NCBI RefSeq assembly: GCF_021018805.1
Contig: NC_086283.1
Coordinates: forward strand, 61,148,182-61,212,181
Direction: 5' to 3'
Source: Prinia subflava
Taxonomy: Eukaryota > Chordata > Aves > Passeriformes > Cisticolidae
DNA length: 64,000 nt
The position numbers were made by a program, and so were the translations under genes. The notes below the pieces were generated by a model. The model saw only the letters and a list, made by a program, of their open reading frames with translations, was not told the origin of the DNA and did not search any database. Numbering within the stretch: position 1 is the stretch's first letter; the number at the start of each line of letters is the position of its first letter. Shown here piece after piece: positions 24,826 to 39,200 of this stretch.

Positions 24826-24867
24826 CTTGCCTTGCCTTGCCTTGACTTGCCCTGCCCTGCCCTGCCT
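24826..24867. repeat. Short CCTTG/CCCTG pentamer tract
   Basis: About eight pentamer units that change from CCTTG on the left to CCCTG on the right. They are followed by a C/T-rich tail to about 24900. The motif and the left-to-right shift resemble the large satellite at 47931-48470. Confidence 0.9.
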
Positions 24868-27800
24868 CCACCCCTTCCCTTCTCCTTCCCCTCCTCTATT
24901 ACACTGAGGAAACTAAATTACTGGGACGTAATTACACTGAGTGCTACATGGGGACAGAAGTTAAAGAGCTCCCATCACCAAAATGCTGCTGAACTACGAA
25001 ATACAATTTATTTATAAGTGTTTCCATCTGTTCAGTGAAGCTAGGGAGGCTAGCAAAAGTTTCAGAATAAAGATTAAATTTTTTTCTGGAGTAATGAGCA
25101 GCTGTGTGTAGAAATACTTTTACTAAAGGACAGCAAGATTTGAAGATAACAAACACGATTTGTTAACATCGTGATTACCTCTGGATATTGAAGTACCTTC
25201 TGAAAGAAGTAAAGTTAAAAAGAGAATGAGGAGGCCCAGAACTAAACACTTTGCTTCTAACATGTAGATCTGCAAATACCAAAGTCCAGAAACTAAATAC
25301 TGACTCCACTCAGTGGTGGATATGCTCTGTTTCTATCCTTCTGCTGACATCATCTCTGCAGCCAGGAATCAGGCAAGCAACAGCCAATACATTGTGCAAA
25401 GTTGGGCCCTGAAGGATTGTGATCCTAATTGGAGCACAAGCTAAGATGCAGTCAGCTGGAAAATCTCAGGATTGAGGAAACACTTCCAATTTGTTGTGTC
25501 CAATGTACACACTGGAATTTCAGTTCTTTCTGTCTGTTGCCTAACTTGTTAGGGTATTTATCTAGCAAACAAGCACTTTTTGTTCTCCCGCTTTCAGGGA
25601 TAAATCTGTGTTTTTAATTTGTATAAAATACTGTGAAGGCTTCATTGTGGCTGTAATGGTAAATTTTATCAGTGTTTTCAGCTTTAAGCTGATTCAAGAA
25701 CTGGACCACAGGATGAATAAATTATCATGTGCTTTTCTCACAATTTTCATGTTTGATCAGGGGTTAAAAAAATCAGAATGCTTCTGCAGTTCACTGAATT
25801 AACCTTTTATATACCACAATACATAGAGCAAAATATTTCCCCTTTCCTGGAGGCATTTGTAAAGTAACACCAAGCGTAAATTGTCCTTCTTACTGCTTTT
25901 GGTAACTCTGCAGTGTATTTCTAGCACTTTCTGCTGGAGCTAATTTGAGAAAACTCTTTCTGCCCAAAGGACAGGAGGAAAACCTCCCAACAGACTGTGG
26001 TAGCAAGTGCTGAATGCACAAGGGTGATTAAAGCACATTATAACTGATGCACAACAAACTGTATGAGATATTGATTTCCTGACACAGAAGACTCATTTAA
26101 GAGGTGAAAGTAAGAAACAAGTGAATTAAGCACAAGCTTGTTCTTATTCAGAATGCATTGAGCACAACCAATTCTGACATCAGCGTCTTTCTGTCATGGA
26201 CTTTCAGAAATGGTTTGTCTTGGGGATGAAACTGAAAGACATAATGTAAATGGCTTTGGAAAAAACATGAGACCAAATGACACACAGAAACATACTGCTG
26301 CATTATGCCCATTTCTTCAAAGACACCTTGGCAAAAACAAACAAAAGGATTGCCCCCCCAACCTCCAAAAACTGACCAAACAAAAACAACACATCACAAA
26401 ATTTATGGCTGGTACCGAATAATTTCATAGTTACCATTTTTCTTATGAAAAATACATTTTACAGTATGATTTCAGATGATTAATTTAGGTTTCTGCATAA
26501 TACACAAAACAGGTGTTTCCATCTTTATAGTATATATGAGCTAAAATGATCCATCATTTGAATAGCTGATATAAAAGTACAAATGAACTTTACCTAAATA
26601 AATGTATTTACTATTGACCTATTAATAAAATGTGTATTTCTAGTTATGAATATACAATTAAAAAAAAGATTTATAAGTATTTCCTAATTCATGTCCCTGG
26701 GGAGGCTGCAAAAAATGTTCCCCAACAAACCACAAATAAGTATTTTTGAAAAGGAAGCAAACTGATGTTCATATGAGGATAATATTGCCACTCTCTACCT
26801 TATGATTAAAAATAAGAATAAACTTTTTTTCACCTGTAGCTTGTAATGATTGATCTCTTACTGATCTCAATTCTTTATGCATTAGCTACACTTGTTCCCC
26901 TCTTCTTCCTGCTTTCAGCACTGATGTACTTCTTTTTTTCCTCTCTCATGCCAAAATAACACTATTATTTTTGTGCAGGTGGCTCCAAACCATCTCTTAT
27001 ATAAGCCCTAAAATTTCTTCTTCCCTCTTTGTTGGTGGCCGACTAAGAAAGGGTATGAATGGCCTGGGGTAACCAAGTGATTATCCAACAGACATATCGA
27101 ACAGAATTGCACTTGTATTAAAATCATACTCTTCTCTGCTTCAATGTATAAATTAGGGCCTTCCTAGGATATGAATTTATAGAAATGTCATGCCTTTCAG
27201 GCTTCAGCATCTATTAGATTTTCTTAAAAGGGTTGAACAAAATATTAAAAACTTTTTGAGGATAAGTTCAGTCAGTTGCAATCAATATGGTGGCTATGAA
27301 AACAAAACTTATGGGAAGAAAGCTGCAAATCTCTAATGTACTATGTGAAAAAGGTATTGATCAATGTATGTGCTGTATGTTATATAGCTGTAGTCCAGAC
27401 TAGTTGATGAATCTGCTTTGTCTGTTGGAGTCTTTTTGATCCAGTCTAAATAGAAGTCATTAACATCTATCTGAGTTTGCTGACTGAAGTCTAAACTTTA
27501 CTGTGATTTTCTTACAAATAAAAATATTGTAGTTTATTCTAGATTCATAAAATGACAGTTTATGTTACTTCACTTATTTTTTTTTTAACTTAATTTCAGT
27601 ATCATTTGGGTATTACTTTCCTTTCATCAGTAAATTTTTTTTAACTGGTGATCTGAGAGCAAGCCATTATTTTTTTATATATATATATATATTTATATTA
27701 TATTTTTTATTTTGTTGACATAACCGTAACATACAAATAATTTAATTCAAATATTAATACATCTGTGGAATTCCTTTAAAAACTTTATTGCTCTTTCAGT

Positions 27801-30800
27801 CAACACAAAACTCAACACAGAGATTGGCACTGCGAAACTACAGAAGACAAAACCAAGGTCTGAAATCTCTACTTTGCAGTCTGCCAATCAAAGCATCAGG
27901 ATGTTGTGCTCCATGAGAAAAAATTGTGCAGTCTTAGATTTCCTTTCAGACTCACAAGAACCTGATCACTCTCTAACTGCAGTGAGAAATTGAGCTTGTG
28001 CAGGAATCCTTGTAACTGAGATAATGAGAAAATCTCTACTTTTTTATGTCTAGAAACCTTTTCTTTAAAATAAGTGACTGACTTACTTTTTTACTTAAGA
28101 ATTGTTATTTTATTGTGCATCTAATCAAGTTACAAATAATTATAAATTAACACCAGCAATTTAGAATTGAATTTAGAATTGTTAGGTGCAAGTTTACAGT
28201 AGCTTTACATGAATGTCCAATATTTTGTTTGCCATTCACATTTTTCATCTTATAGATTTTAGCACATCAAAGAATATTAAATAAAATGCTCAGAAATTCC
28301 TTAAAAATAGTAAGAGCTTTTATAATTTTAACCTGTTTCTCTTATCTGAAGTGAAAAGTGGAATATCAAAACAGATTTTGTTTAAGCAGCTTGAAGAACT
28401 AGCACAGGTCATGGGCACAAATTAGTGAAAATTAGAATGTATGTTTTGTAGTTTCATCTTCCACAGGAAATCACATTGTGCACTCAAATAGTTTAGCCTG
28501 AAATATGTATTTTCTGCTGGAGTAGAGTTCAGGGATCTCTCAATGTTTGCTGTGAAATAAGCTCTGAAGTCTTTATCTCCACAAATGAACTAGTGTCTTC
28601 AGTACTATTTCAGCTTGTCTTTGCCTTTTTTTTTCCCCAAGAAAATATTTCATCTTGGTAGCAGCAGAACATATGATTCATACAGAAATGATTGAAGCAT
28701 TTATGCTTATTTTGAATTGTTTACTCTTCCCCTCTTTCACCTTTTGTGTGTGTGCCTTTTTTTTTCCCTGGGAAATACTGTCCTAAGGAATTGATCTACG
28801 TTTCAGAAAAGCATCTGCTTCCTCTCAAATTCTGCAAATTAGCAAATGCAGTAAAAATGCAGTAAATTACCTGCCTCTATGCAAAACTAAATAAGGTAAG
28901 ATTTTGGGCAAGAGTCCATGAGGGTTTCTGTGATAATGTCTTCTTTCAATCTAATACTTTCAGTTTCATTTAGTGACTACTGAATCCAATAATTTGAGTC
29001 AGTAGATCTCATTAACAGTCTTTGATAATCCTTTGATGGTAGACTTATACTGGCAGTAAATAATATTGGCAACCTGAGGATTAACTTTTGGTTTCCAATG
29101 ACAGACAAATCATGCTCAGGTACACTTACAAGGTAAATGGTTTATGGGGAGTTTCCTAACATTTATGTGCTTTTCAGAACATTTTTTTCTGAAGAAGCTG
29201 CTCTTTTTCAGCCCTGCAAAAATATTTAGATATTTGGTACCAAGGTTAGAAATATTTCCAGTTTTATCAGGTGTTAGATACCATAATTACAATATTTCTT
29301 ATAGCTATGTAGCTTTTCAAGTTTTCATGATGAAGTAAAACCGTGAACAAGGATGAAAATAATATCAGACAAATTCATAGGTGTTGGTTAAAAAAATCAT
29401 GTAAATACTGTTTTCATTTTGCTGAAGATGCTCTGTCCAACAGTATATTCATGTGACTTTTTATTAAGAATTTGAGGAAATTTTCCTAAGTTGAAAAATA
29501 TTCTCAATTCTCTGAAAAAAGGACATTGTTAAAGAAATTTGTTTTCTTGAGTTATAGACCTGATCTCTGAATCTGACACAGCACCCTATTGCAAGGACAA
29601 GGATGATGGCATAAGAAGGATGGCATAAACTACCAGTATCAAACTGCACACTGACTTTCTCTGCATAGGAAACTGGTGCCTTGAATCTTTTAACTTTCTT
29701 GTCATAGTTTTCCACTTTGGTTACACCTTCAGTATTATCTCAGATCCCCCAAGGGGCTAAATATCTCCACAGTTGTCTAAGGACAGCAGGAGAAACAAAC
29801 ATTTCTTTGATAAACCATCCAGCTACAACAGCTACCCACAGCAATTGTGAAATATTTGTTTGGCGGCTCTCTGTCCTGGCTCCTGGGCAGTCTAGCTCTT
29901 CTGTGGTTTGACTAAGAAGCTTGTCCAGCCTTATGGCAACAGAAGCAATGGATTTCTCTCAAATGGTATTACAGCTGGCGACTAAATTAATTGCTCCAAA
30001 CTTTTACCACTTACTGTGTTGTTGGGGTGTAATATGCAAGGCCACTCCTGAAGAAGTATGGATTTCACTAGATTGTTTAAGTTTTTATCTGGAATATATG
30101 CATGTGTATAATAAAACTTTATTTCTGCGACAATTCAGTCCCAGCAAAAAATAGCATGTGATAGCTAACAGTGTCCTTTCTTCTTGCCTACTAGTAACTT
30201 GTGTCAAGATAATGAAGCATGCAGTGTGTGTAGAGAACAGAATAAGCATTACTGGGAAGCTGTTACAAATGTATAATATGATGGTTCTGCTCTAAAATCT
30301 TTAATGCATTGCTCTCACTACACCAGTCTGCTCTTCTGGGTGTGATTGAAAAATTTCAGCTCATGGTGCATTATGGATGATGTATAAATGCATATCTGTC
30401 AAATTGCTGAGTAAGTACTGAAGGTGGAGGCAGAGGAAAGAAGGCTTGCTTGCAACAAACACCAAGCTAAAAAGTTATGCCTTTACAATTTTAAATTAAC
30501 TTCCTGATCATTCATATTAGTGTTCATGATTCCTAGGCAATTCACCCTGTTTCAGAGGTGTTTATTCTTAGTCTTCCCATAATGTGAGAGACTGTACTCA
30601 GAACTGTCAGAGAGTGTCCTCATACCATACAAGGGTACAGATCATAGATGTACCTGCAGTCAGCTCAAAAGGAAAAAGTGCTGCTATGGAGCTAATTTAT
30701 CTTGGAGAAAGGCAGGGCTTGGTAGATGAGGTACAGCCCTGACCTGACACTGCCTTGTGCCTGGGCCAGCATTTCCCTCAGCACAGTGTTGTGTTGCTCC

Positions 30801-33800
30801 ACAGGAGCACAGCTTTGCAATACTGCATGTCTTTTTTTGCCATACAAGGTAGACCTGGTCCAAATCATAGCTCATCCTGGCAAACCATCCCAGCCACCAG
30901 AGTAAGTTGGCTGCAGCTCTTTGTTAGTAAACCATTGGTCATTTCCTAAGCAGAGAATGCTGCTATGTGCTTTTTTAAACATTTTTTTTCCTCACAGCCA
31001 CCTACTGTGCAGGGAAATGGATACATTTACATAAGCTGAATATATGATATGTTTAATGAGGATAAAAGGTAAGAATTAGCAGCACTCATTATTCAAAATG
31101 TATACCAAATGTCAGGGGGAAATGAATTTAAAACTCTACATTTTGTATTCTAGAAATGTCACTCTACTGTAAATCCATTTTGAAAGGATGAAATACTGCT
31201 GAAGACACTGAAGTTGTTACCGATTGAAAAATTATGAAAGGGCAGAAACTGGTGTTTCATGTTTCCCAGAGGTAGAAAGGCACCTACTTTTTGTAAAATA
31301 AGTGCTATTAAGGGTTTAACACAAACATTGCTCCATCTATGTGGCAATCCATAGCCAAATGTGATGATTTTAGGCAGCACATGTGGGACGAAACATGAGA
31401 ATGATTCTAGAGTTATACAGAATTCCACCTGCTGTCTTGTCTGCTGAGACATTTTGTTGAATACTTCCAGCTATAATGGAAACACAAAAGTGTTAATCCT
31501 TACACCCAGTCTTGGAAAAATATAGAATGTGATGGGTTTGTACTTCTGGCACATCATGCTTTGAGATTACTTAGAAGTGGGAAAATCTGCTTCTCTCTTT
31601 TTAAGGATAATTTCTGTTCAACTGTACTGCATTTCTGTTCACCTGATTTGGTTTTGTTCCTATTTAATACTAATAGTTGCAAAACATTGTGAAACTAATT
31701 GGTCTGATTTTGCTATGTTTAATGAATGCAGTGGTAAATGATTTGTGTAAATAGTTAAAGGAGTATCCTAGGTGTTCTACACTTTTTAAACCTGATTTTA
31801 TTTCTTATGAATAGAATTTTTCAAGAGTACAGGACTTTGGAATTCTCAGCTTTATGGAGAACAATATGACTGATGAGAAAATGGTTATTTATATATTTAT
31901 TGATTTAATTTCTCCTTTTTTTTCTTCTCACTGGCAAAAGCCATTCATGAGAATAGTTCTGATCATTTGCAAGTGTTGAGGATATGCCCCAGAGAAGCAT
32001 TTATCTTGAATATCCATTTTTAGAAAAATTCAACAATCTTAGAGCAGCTCTCTTGAAGAAGATTGCTCAGTGAAGAAGATGCTTGAAGAGTAGGCTTCCT
32101 GACAGTGTAAGACTCATTGATTCAGTGCAATTCTGCAGGGTTAAGAAGAAATTTCTTTTCTCACAAGGGATCTAATAAAATATTTCTACTTGACAACTTG
32201 TAATTTCTGTTTGAAATCACTGTTTCTTAGTTGAAATACTGTCTTTGCTTTCTTGATCTGACTCTGTTCTCTGATATAAGAATCCCTTAACTATATTCAT
32301 ATATCTCCAGCTGAGTTAGATCCATTGGAAATAAACCAGTACAGATTTATTTTCCTCTAGCATTCATTTCACATATTCCAGAAGGCTGCCTAGTCTGTTC
32401 ACTTCTTCTGGTGTACTGCAGAAAATCTGTTTCATCTGTCCTTTGATAGTCATAGATGGTGGATCTTCACCTGAAGGGTTTTGAGCAGGTTGGTGAGGCT
32501 TCTCCTTGGAGATCAGGGGCTCAACCTTCTTCACTCAGAGCCAAGTGAAGGAACATCTTGTCATGCAAATTAAATATAGGTATTGGTCCACACCATATTT
32601 TATTTCCAGATGTTGACAGTTGATTTTCACTTTTTCCTTTGAATCACAAAAGTTTAATCAACTAGTTTATTGAAGTGTAATTACAATGAAAAAAACTTAA
32701 ACAATACAGCCTTTTAATAGGAGCAATGACTTTTTTACACTACTGAATCCAAATCTGACAGGCAGGTGATTTATGTGAGGAAAAATATGGTTCTTATAAA
32801 ATGTGAGAGATGTGCTGTAAGAACTCAGCCTGTGGGGGAAATCTAGTGTTCTTTGCTGGAGTCAAGGGCAAATGTCTATGCACTGTGGTAAGGTTATGGT
32901 GTCCTCTTGTATATAAGTCCCTTCTACCCTTCTGTTATCAGAAAAGCTACTGTCTTTCCACTTTATTTTCTACCACCTGACATGACAACTAAGTTCCTAT
33001 AAGGCAAATGATAAACATTGATATAAATTTATCTATTTCAGTAGAGCTGGACCAATTTTGTGCTCTCTGGCGGGATGACCTTTGGTACATGAATACATCA
33101 CATCTTGCAAAATTTTATCACTGACATTTGGTTCCTGTAACAAATGAGCATCTTGGACCTGACGTTTTTCATGAAGCAAAATATCAGGTATCACCATTAG
33201 GATATCTCATTCTCTTTCTAAGATAATGTATAGGCCAACAAAACAAACCATGAAGTTATTAAATGTTAAAAATAAAAAAGGAAGAAAAAAAGAAATGTCA
33301 TATGACAAAACCATTTAAAATGAAACAAAAGTTTATAAATATCTTCTATGTACATGTAGTTATTTTCATTGAAAGCATCTTCTCCCTTACTTTTTGTTCT
33401 TTAGAAAATCATAGTACATTTTCTGTATCCACACAAGAACAATGGATGTACTCTTTATTTGCCAATCTAAATCTCTTCAGTTTTTCACTGTGCAAAAAAA
33501 ATGTGTTATTTATATTTATTTGTGTTTTTTGTAAATGACTCCTCATTCAGCTGTGTATACAGGAATCTAGGCAAGCTACTCAGAATTCTCTCTGAACTAC
33601 ATTTTCCTAAAGGCCTACCATAAACTTGACATGATACTAGTAATGCTAGATACTTATGATTCTGTATTGTAGGTATATGGAGTTTAAGGACACTGGTGTC
33701 TTTGAAAGGAGTATTTCACTGGATTTTTAATTTGGACCTAGAGGAGATCAGGTGAGCTTCACATGGTTCTTGTTTTTTTTCTCTTTTTCACAAATCATTA

Positions 33801-34043
33801 TGTACAAAATCCAGTTAATTTCAGTGGGGTTGAACACAGTGAGTGAGAAGGTGTTTTCACAGATCATGATTTTGTGCACATAAAACAATGGCTATGAACT
33901 TCCTGTGCACCAATGGATAGTACAGGCTGTCAGCTCAGATACTTTGGGAATACTGAAGTGGATCAGATCCTTTTCTTGCAGTATCTTTTGGTGTTTTACC
34001 TTTTTCCCACCCATACTTGTTGCCAGGAAAAAAGTCCCTTTTG
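24868..34043. other. AT-rich non-coding desert
   Basis: A 9-kb interval with no recognisable gene, LINE or LTR. Open frames do not exceed 97 codons. The only clear landmark is an AT dinucleotide-rich tract at 27670-27714. The composition is uniformly AT-rich with few CpGs, as in introns or gene deserts on avian macrochromosomes. Confidence 0.65.
27670..27714. repeat. AT-rich microsatellite
   Basis: T run followed by (TA)n and TTATATTATATTTTTTATTTT. It is a low-complexity tract of about 45 bp with no CG. Confidence 0.9.
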
Positions 34044-34100
34044 TAGAATCATTGAATCTTTAAGGTTGGAAGAGATGTCTAGGATCAGCAGACTGACAAT
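34044..34100 (-). mobile_element. CR1-like 3' end remnant
   Basis: GTAGAATCATTGAATC followed by TTTAAGGTTGGAAGAGATG (plus strand) is the reverse complement of a CR1-type terminus (CATCTCTTCCAACCTTAA then GATTCAATGATTC). Only about 55 bases are recognisable, so this is a severely truncated insertion or a fragment of another element that shares the same tail. Confidence 0.65.
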
Positions 34101-36220
34101 TAACCCAGAACCATCATATGAAAGTGAAAAATTCTGAGGTTAAAGAATGGGTTGCTCCAGGTGCTAGGTACTGTTCATCCAATGAAAAATGTAAAAAATT
34201 CCAGACAATCTCAACATTGTTACATAAATGGGACCAGGACTTCCTTCAAAGAGACAAATGTACATATTGACCTGCTGATAAGCAGCATTTATGTTTCTAG
34301 TCCCCACTCTTATATAAGTCAGCCTGGTCTCAAAACTTGATGTTGAGACTGCTCAATTCTTTGGAACAGAAAAAAAAAAGTGTGTCATTTTGAAAGACAG
34401 TAAGAGTTGTTACTTGATTCAACAGTGAGATTTCACTCTGGATCAACTTATTCCCAGTTTGAACTGTGAATACAAAACTGCATTTTCAGTGGTCATTCAA
34501 ACACATGACTTTGACATTTTCAGTGCAGAACAAAGTGATTCCTTTATGTCTTACAAAAAAGAAAGTAAAAACTGTTGAACCAGTCAGCTGGTGGTCTTCC
34601 TACACATCCCTTCTGGCAGCGTGTGGGAATTAATTTATCAGTGAGTATCTCCTGTACTGCAAGTGTGAGCTCATTGCCACTGCCTCTCTCTGACTGACTT
34701 GGATGCAAGACGAAATAAAATAGGGAACAATTAAAATCCATCTGATTTGCTGAGACATACAGGCAACTTTGGCAAAGGAGATACATTCTATCTTTGAACC
34801 TGTATGTCACAAACTGCTACTACATTTATGGAAAGACATGAAATATGTGATTTCACCAATAAGGTGGAAGATTCAGGTTAGATAATTTATTTGCAGATGT
34901 TTGGTTCTTCTACCTATCATGTCTTTATTCAGAATTTCAAAATTTTAAAATGCTGATTTGACTTGATGGGTATCCACATCCAAAAGAAGACACATTTAAT
35001 TCTGAGGAAATTTCATTTCTAGTACCCGTGCAAAGCCAAGAGTATGCTCTGCTGAACTGAGTCTATCAATGTCTGATTATGCCAGCCTAACTCTGCTAGT
35101 CTCCTGTGGAGTTTAATCATTAGGAGAGCACCTCTACATCTGGTCACTGAGAATTTGTGAACACTTTCTTAATGTTTTTAGATCTTTGGTGTAAGAATAA
35201 CTATGGCCACAAGTAGTAGAATCAGACTCTGGGATTTACTGATATTCTTATTTTGTATGGAACGTGATTGCATCATCAGCAAGAGCTCTGATGATGGTTG
35301 CATTAGGTCTTTTCTAGTCTCAGAGTGTAATGTCTCATTGTCTAAGTTAACATAACTGGTGTAAAGATGAAACAGAATCCAAGTTTCTTCCTCCGCAAAG
35401 AGACTGTTTGCTAATGATCATAATCTCAGAATTATTAGAAGAAAATCCATCTAAATCTAATAGAAAAATACCTGCCATGAGTGTAGACTCTTAAATAGTT
35501 ACAGCTGATATCTAATATCTAATATCTAATTCTTGGGAATTGTACAGCTTTCTGTAATTTTAAAGGCAACATATTAACTCTGGTTTTAACATCTCCATTA
35601 CTGAAGAAAAATATGTATCTTAATGCAAACTGTGAGCTTAGAAAAGGGTTCTTTATAGTTCATCTGTTATTTACCTAGTCTTTTACTCACTAGCAACAAA
35701 CACTGAACATGAGGATCTTCAACATATATAAATGGTCACTGCTGGGTCTCTGAACAGGAGCTAGATATGAGATCAATGGCTTTAAAGAGGACAAGGGAGC
35801 ATCCTGCTTTGTTTTGACATAACCTGGCTATAGATTAGCTACAGTTTTAAGTTGGTTCGTCTTCTCTTTAAAATGAAGATCAACTTTAACAAAGAAAAAC
35901 GAAAAGCTAAAAGCCAGTGACAGTAAGTAGGGATTTTAGTTTTGATTTTTTTTTTTAGTTTTTGTGAGTGTGTGTAAGGGATTAAGGTTATTTCTGGTTA
36001 CAGATACCTCTCTTGCATTTCTGCAGATAACACCCAAACAAAATGTAAAGACAAGAAACAGCAAAAACAACGACAAGAAACAAGCCCCAAGTGTACTTAT
36101 TGATTTAACTCCATTTAACACAGATGGGTCTACATTATTTTGAGATTTATGTGTCAGCTTTCTTTAATTGCTCATACTGGAATAAATTAGTGAATGAACA
36201 ATGACCAGTCTTGTAGATAG

Positions 36221-36269
36221 GAAGTGAAAAGGGAAGGAAAAGGGAAGGGAGGGGGAAGGGAAGAAGAGA
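36221..36269. repeat. Purine-rich GGGAA-type tract
   Basis: Imperfect units of GAAAAGG, GGGAAGG and GGGGGAAGGG run along the plus strand. This is the same pentamer chemistry (AAGGG) as the large satellite at 47.9 kb, in the opposite orientation and highly impure. Confidence 0.85.
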
Positions 36270-39200
36270 CTGTGGTAACAGGAAAAAGGAACTGACTCCA
36301 GTGCCATCTCTAAGAGAGCCTTCCCTCTGCTGTGACTTGCATGGAGTAGGCTGCAACAAAGATACCCCTTTTTATCTCTCCTTGGTAATGAGAGACATTC
36401 AAAGTAAAAGACTTTCCTGGAAAAGCTTACTTCAGGTACTTTCTGTTTCTCTAACATCAAGAAACATCAAATTTAATTGTGATCCCATTTGACAGCAATG
36501 AAGTTGAAGGGCAAGCTTCTGTCAGCTAAAAGGAGGATATTCAGAGTGATATGGATCAGTCCAAAACTAGCTGTTTAATTTCTACCTGTCAGTGATAGAC
36601 AGCCTTGATCTGAATTAACTTTCTTGTCTAGCTTTCTGTCTTTGCTGCTAGGTGGAACACTGGAATGCTGACACTAGGTATAAGGGCTAATTTCCTTGAA
36701 TGTCTGAGTACATCAGGTATTCTCATGGTGTGCTGGTTTTGAGAAAAAATCCTGCAAAGTAATATAACTTTATTTTCACCTTTTCCTTTGTCTTTTCTAA
36801 TGGTGATCTCAAGTAGTTTCTAATTTCTTACAGAAGCATAAAAAAGTGGCCTTATGATCTTTTTTGGAGATTTGTTTTTACTTTGTTTCTTCATGGTAAG
36901 AATGTACATTTTGCTGCTTCACAGTACTTTTGGTGCCTTAGCATTTGTGACCCTATGAAACCTCCATTTTCAATTCCAGAGCACACCTTTTTACTTTGCA
37001 GTCTTTAATCCACACATCCACAGGACTCTTGGCAGTGTTTTCAACCTGTTGCTCTGCTGCTCTCTTCCCTGGGTGTTGCTCCTCTGAACCTTGCTGGCTC
37101 TTGTTTCTTGTGGATAGTGATTGCCAATGATGTTTAAATCATCCTACTCTTTGTATCTTTTATCTTTTTATCTTTTTTCTTTCAAGATTGTGATTCATAA
37201 TTGTACACTAAATTTCCTTTACCCTTTGCCTCAGAGCTTTTAGTTTATAAGCTCATATTAGAAAATATAGTGCCTAGTAGGTAGGAAATAGATCGTGGCG
37301 GTTTCCAGTAAATGTTATCTAATAGTTAGATGCCTACCTTACTACCTATAAGGTAGACAATATTTAATAATGTTAATAATCAGCAGTAATAGCACCATGA
37401 ACAGAAACTACCAGTTGGGGTATTGTTTTAGGTTCAATGAAAACTGTAATTGTACTAGGAAGGAATCAACAAATGTTAATTTTCATTGCTTTCCTCATTC
37501 TCACCACATCCTTTACTGGAGAGGAGGATGTTTTTCACAGGATCTCACTGCCGGTTTCCAAGCAGTGGGTACTGTGTGGAAATCCTGCTTTTTCTGCTCC
37601 TTTCTGTTCTGTGTTTGTTTCCTGCTGTTATTTCGGGTTTTTTTAATGCCTGAGGTAACTTTGAGGTTGATGTATGCACCCTCCTAACCTAGCATTTCAT
37701 CTTGTCCCGTGACAGGTGGTAAACCTGTGGAGGGTGGGAATTCACCTGCACAAGTTAATGCAAATTTAGTCAGTTTGTTGCGATTACAAAGATGTCGTAT
37801 CAAATTACAGAAAAATAAGTTTCTAAAGTTTTCTACTTGGAAAATAATTAAAATTATGTTTTGCTAATATTAAGTTAACTTTTAGAAGACTCTCCAAGGC
37901 TTCAAAACTTCTGCAGACAAGCTTCAGATTAAATAATCCTTCAAATTAAAAAAAATCCTTTGCAATTTTTGAATTTGAAGTTATTGCAAATAATTGGTTT
38001 TCTTTAGCTGGCAAAGGAAAATTGACAACTAAAATGTGCTTTACACGCAAACCATTTTGGACAGGCACACACTTGAAAAAGAAATGTGCAAAACAGTTGT
38101 AAAATATATGCTTGGTTATATTTTTCACTGTGACCTTGGAAGAGCTGGAAGTGACATTAGGTGAGGCCTTTGGCAGAACGGTGCTGTCAATTTTCACAGT
38201 AGCATTTGGACACATGGTGACCCCCAACAGCCATCTGGTAGGGTGGCAGAAATGAATCCCTGCTCCACCTTCATCTCCAGACATCAACAGCCACAGGCAG
38301 GTGTTAGTCCATTCTGCTGGACTTTGGTCTGAATTAACACAGCGATGGAAGGGTAAGCTCAGAGGGTAAAAGACAGAGCCCCAAAGGGACCTGCCTGCCC
38401 ATGGGATTCTGCTGCAGCTCAACACTAGGAATGAAGACCAAAAGGTTGTGACAAAAGGACACTGGATCTAGAGGTCAGTCAGTTCCTCGACATGAATTTG
38501 CTTTTCCACTATTTTCATTGGAAATATGATTTTAAAATATCATCCAGTTTTCCACTCACTAGCAAGAAAGTGCTCTGGCAGATCTATTTCATGTTTGCTG
38601 TGGGTGATTGTTAAGTTGGCTTTTTGTTATCTTAATTTTGTTTTTTTTTTTCCTTGGTACAAATAATACAAAGGCCTCTTAATGTCAATAAGAGATTTCA
38701 TCTGTTGATATAAGGAGAAAATTCTGCTGTCTGTAATATTTTTTTCTTACCTTAAATTAACTGTTTAAATAAAATTGTTGACATAAAAGAATCCAGTCAT
38801 ACAAGAGAAAATGAGTGCTACTCTGTTACAGTAATGGCTATTACTGTTACAAATTTATTGGTCTGGAATACAATAAGAGCCACAATGGATTGCTTAAAAT
38901 CATACAAAGAATGGTTAATACATTAAAATATGAATATTTTATGCAGGTCATTAACCTTGGTAATTTACCTTAAAATAACTTTGAACTGGCTTGATTTTGA
39001 TTAGTTTCTAATGGAGCTTGAATCATCTAGATGTTAATCTTCCCTGTGTGGCTGCCAGGTTGTTGAGGTATTATCAGATTGATAATTATTCTTTCATCAC
39101 TCTTATAAACTTGAGAAATGCTTAAAGGAAAGAATAATTGTGCCCATACCGCATCTTTTCCTAGGGTTCTTTCTTGGTACTTCTTTTAAAAATATCAAGG

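Noticed and set aside
37946..38425. 159-codon minus-strand open frame
   Set aside because: No recognisable domain, signal peptide or neighbouring exon signals; the length is possible by chance in 64 kb searched in six frames.
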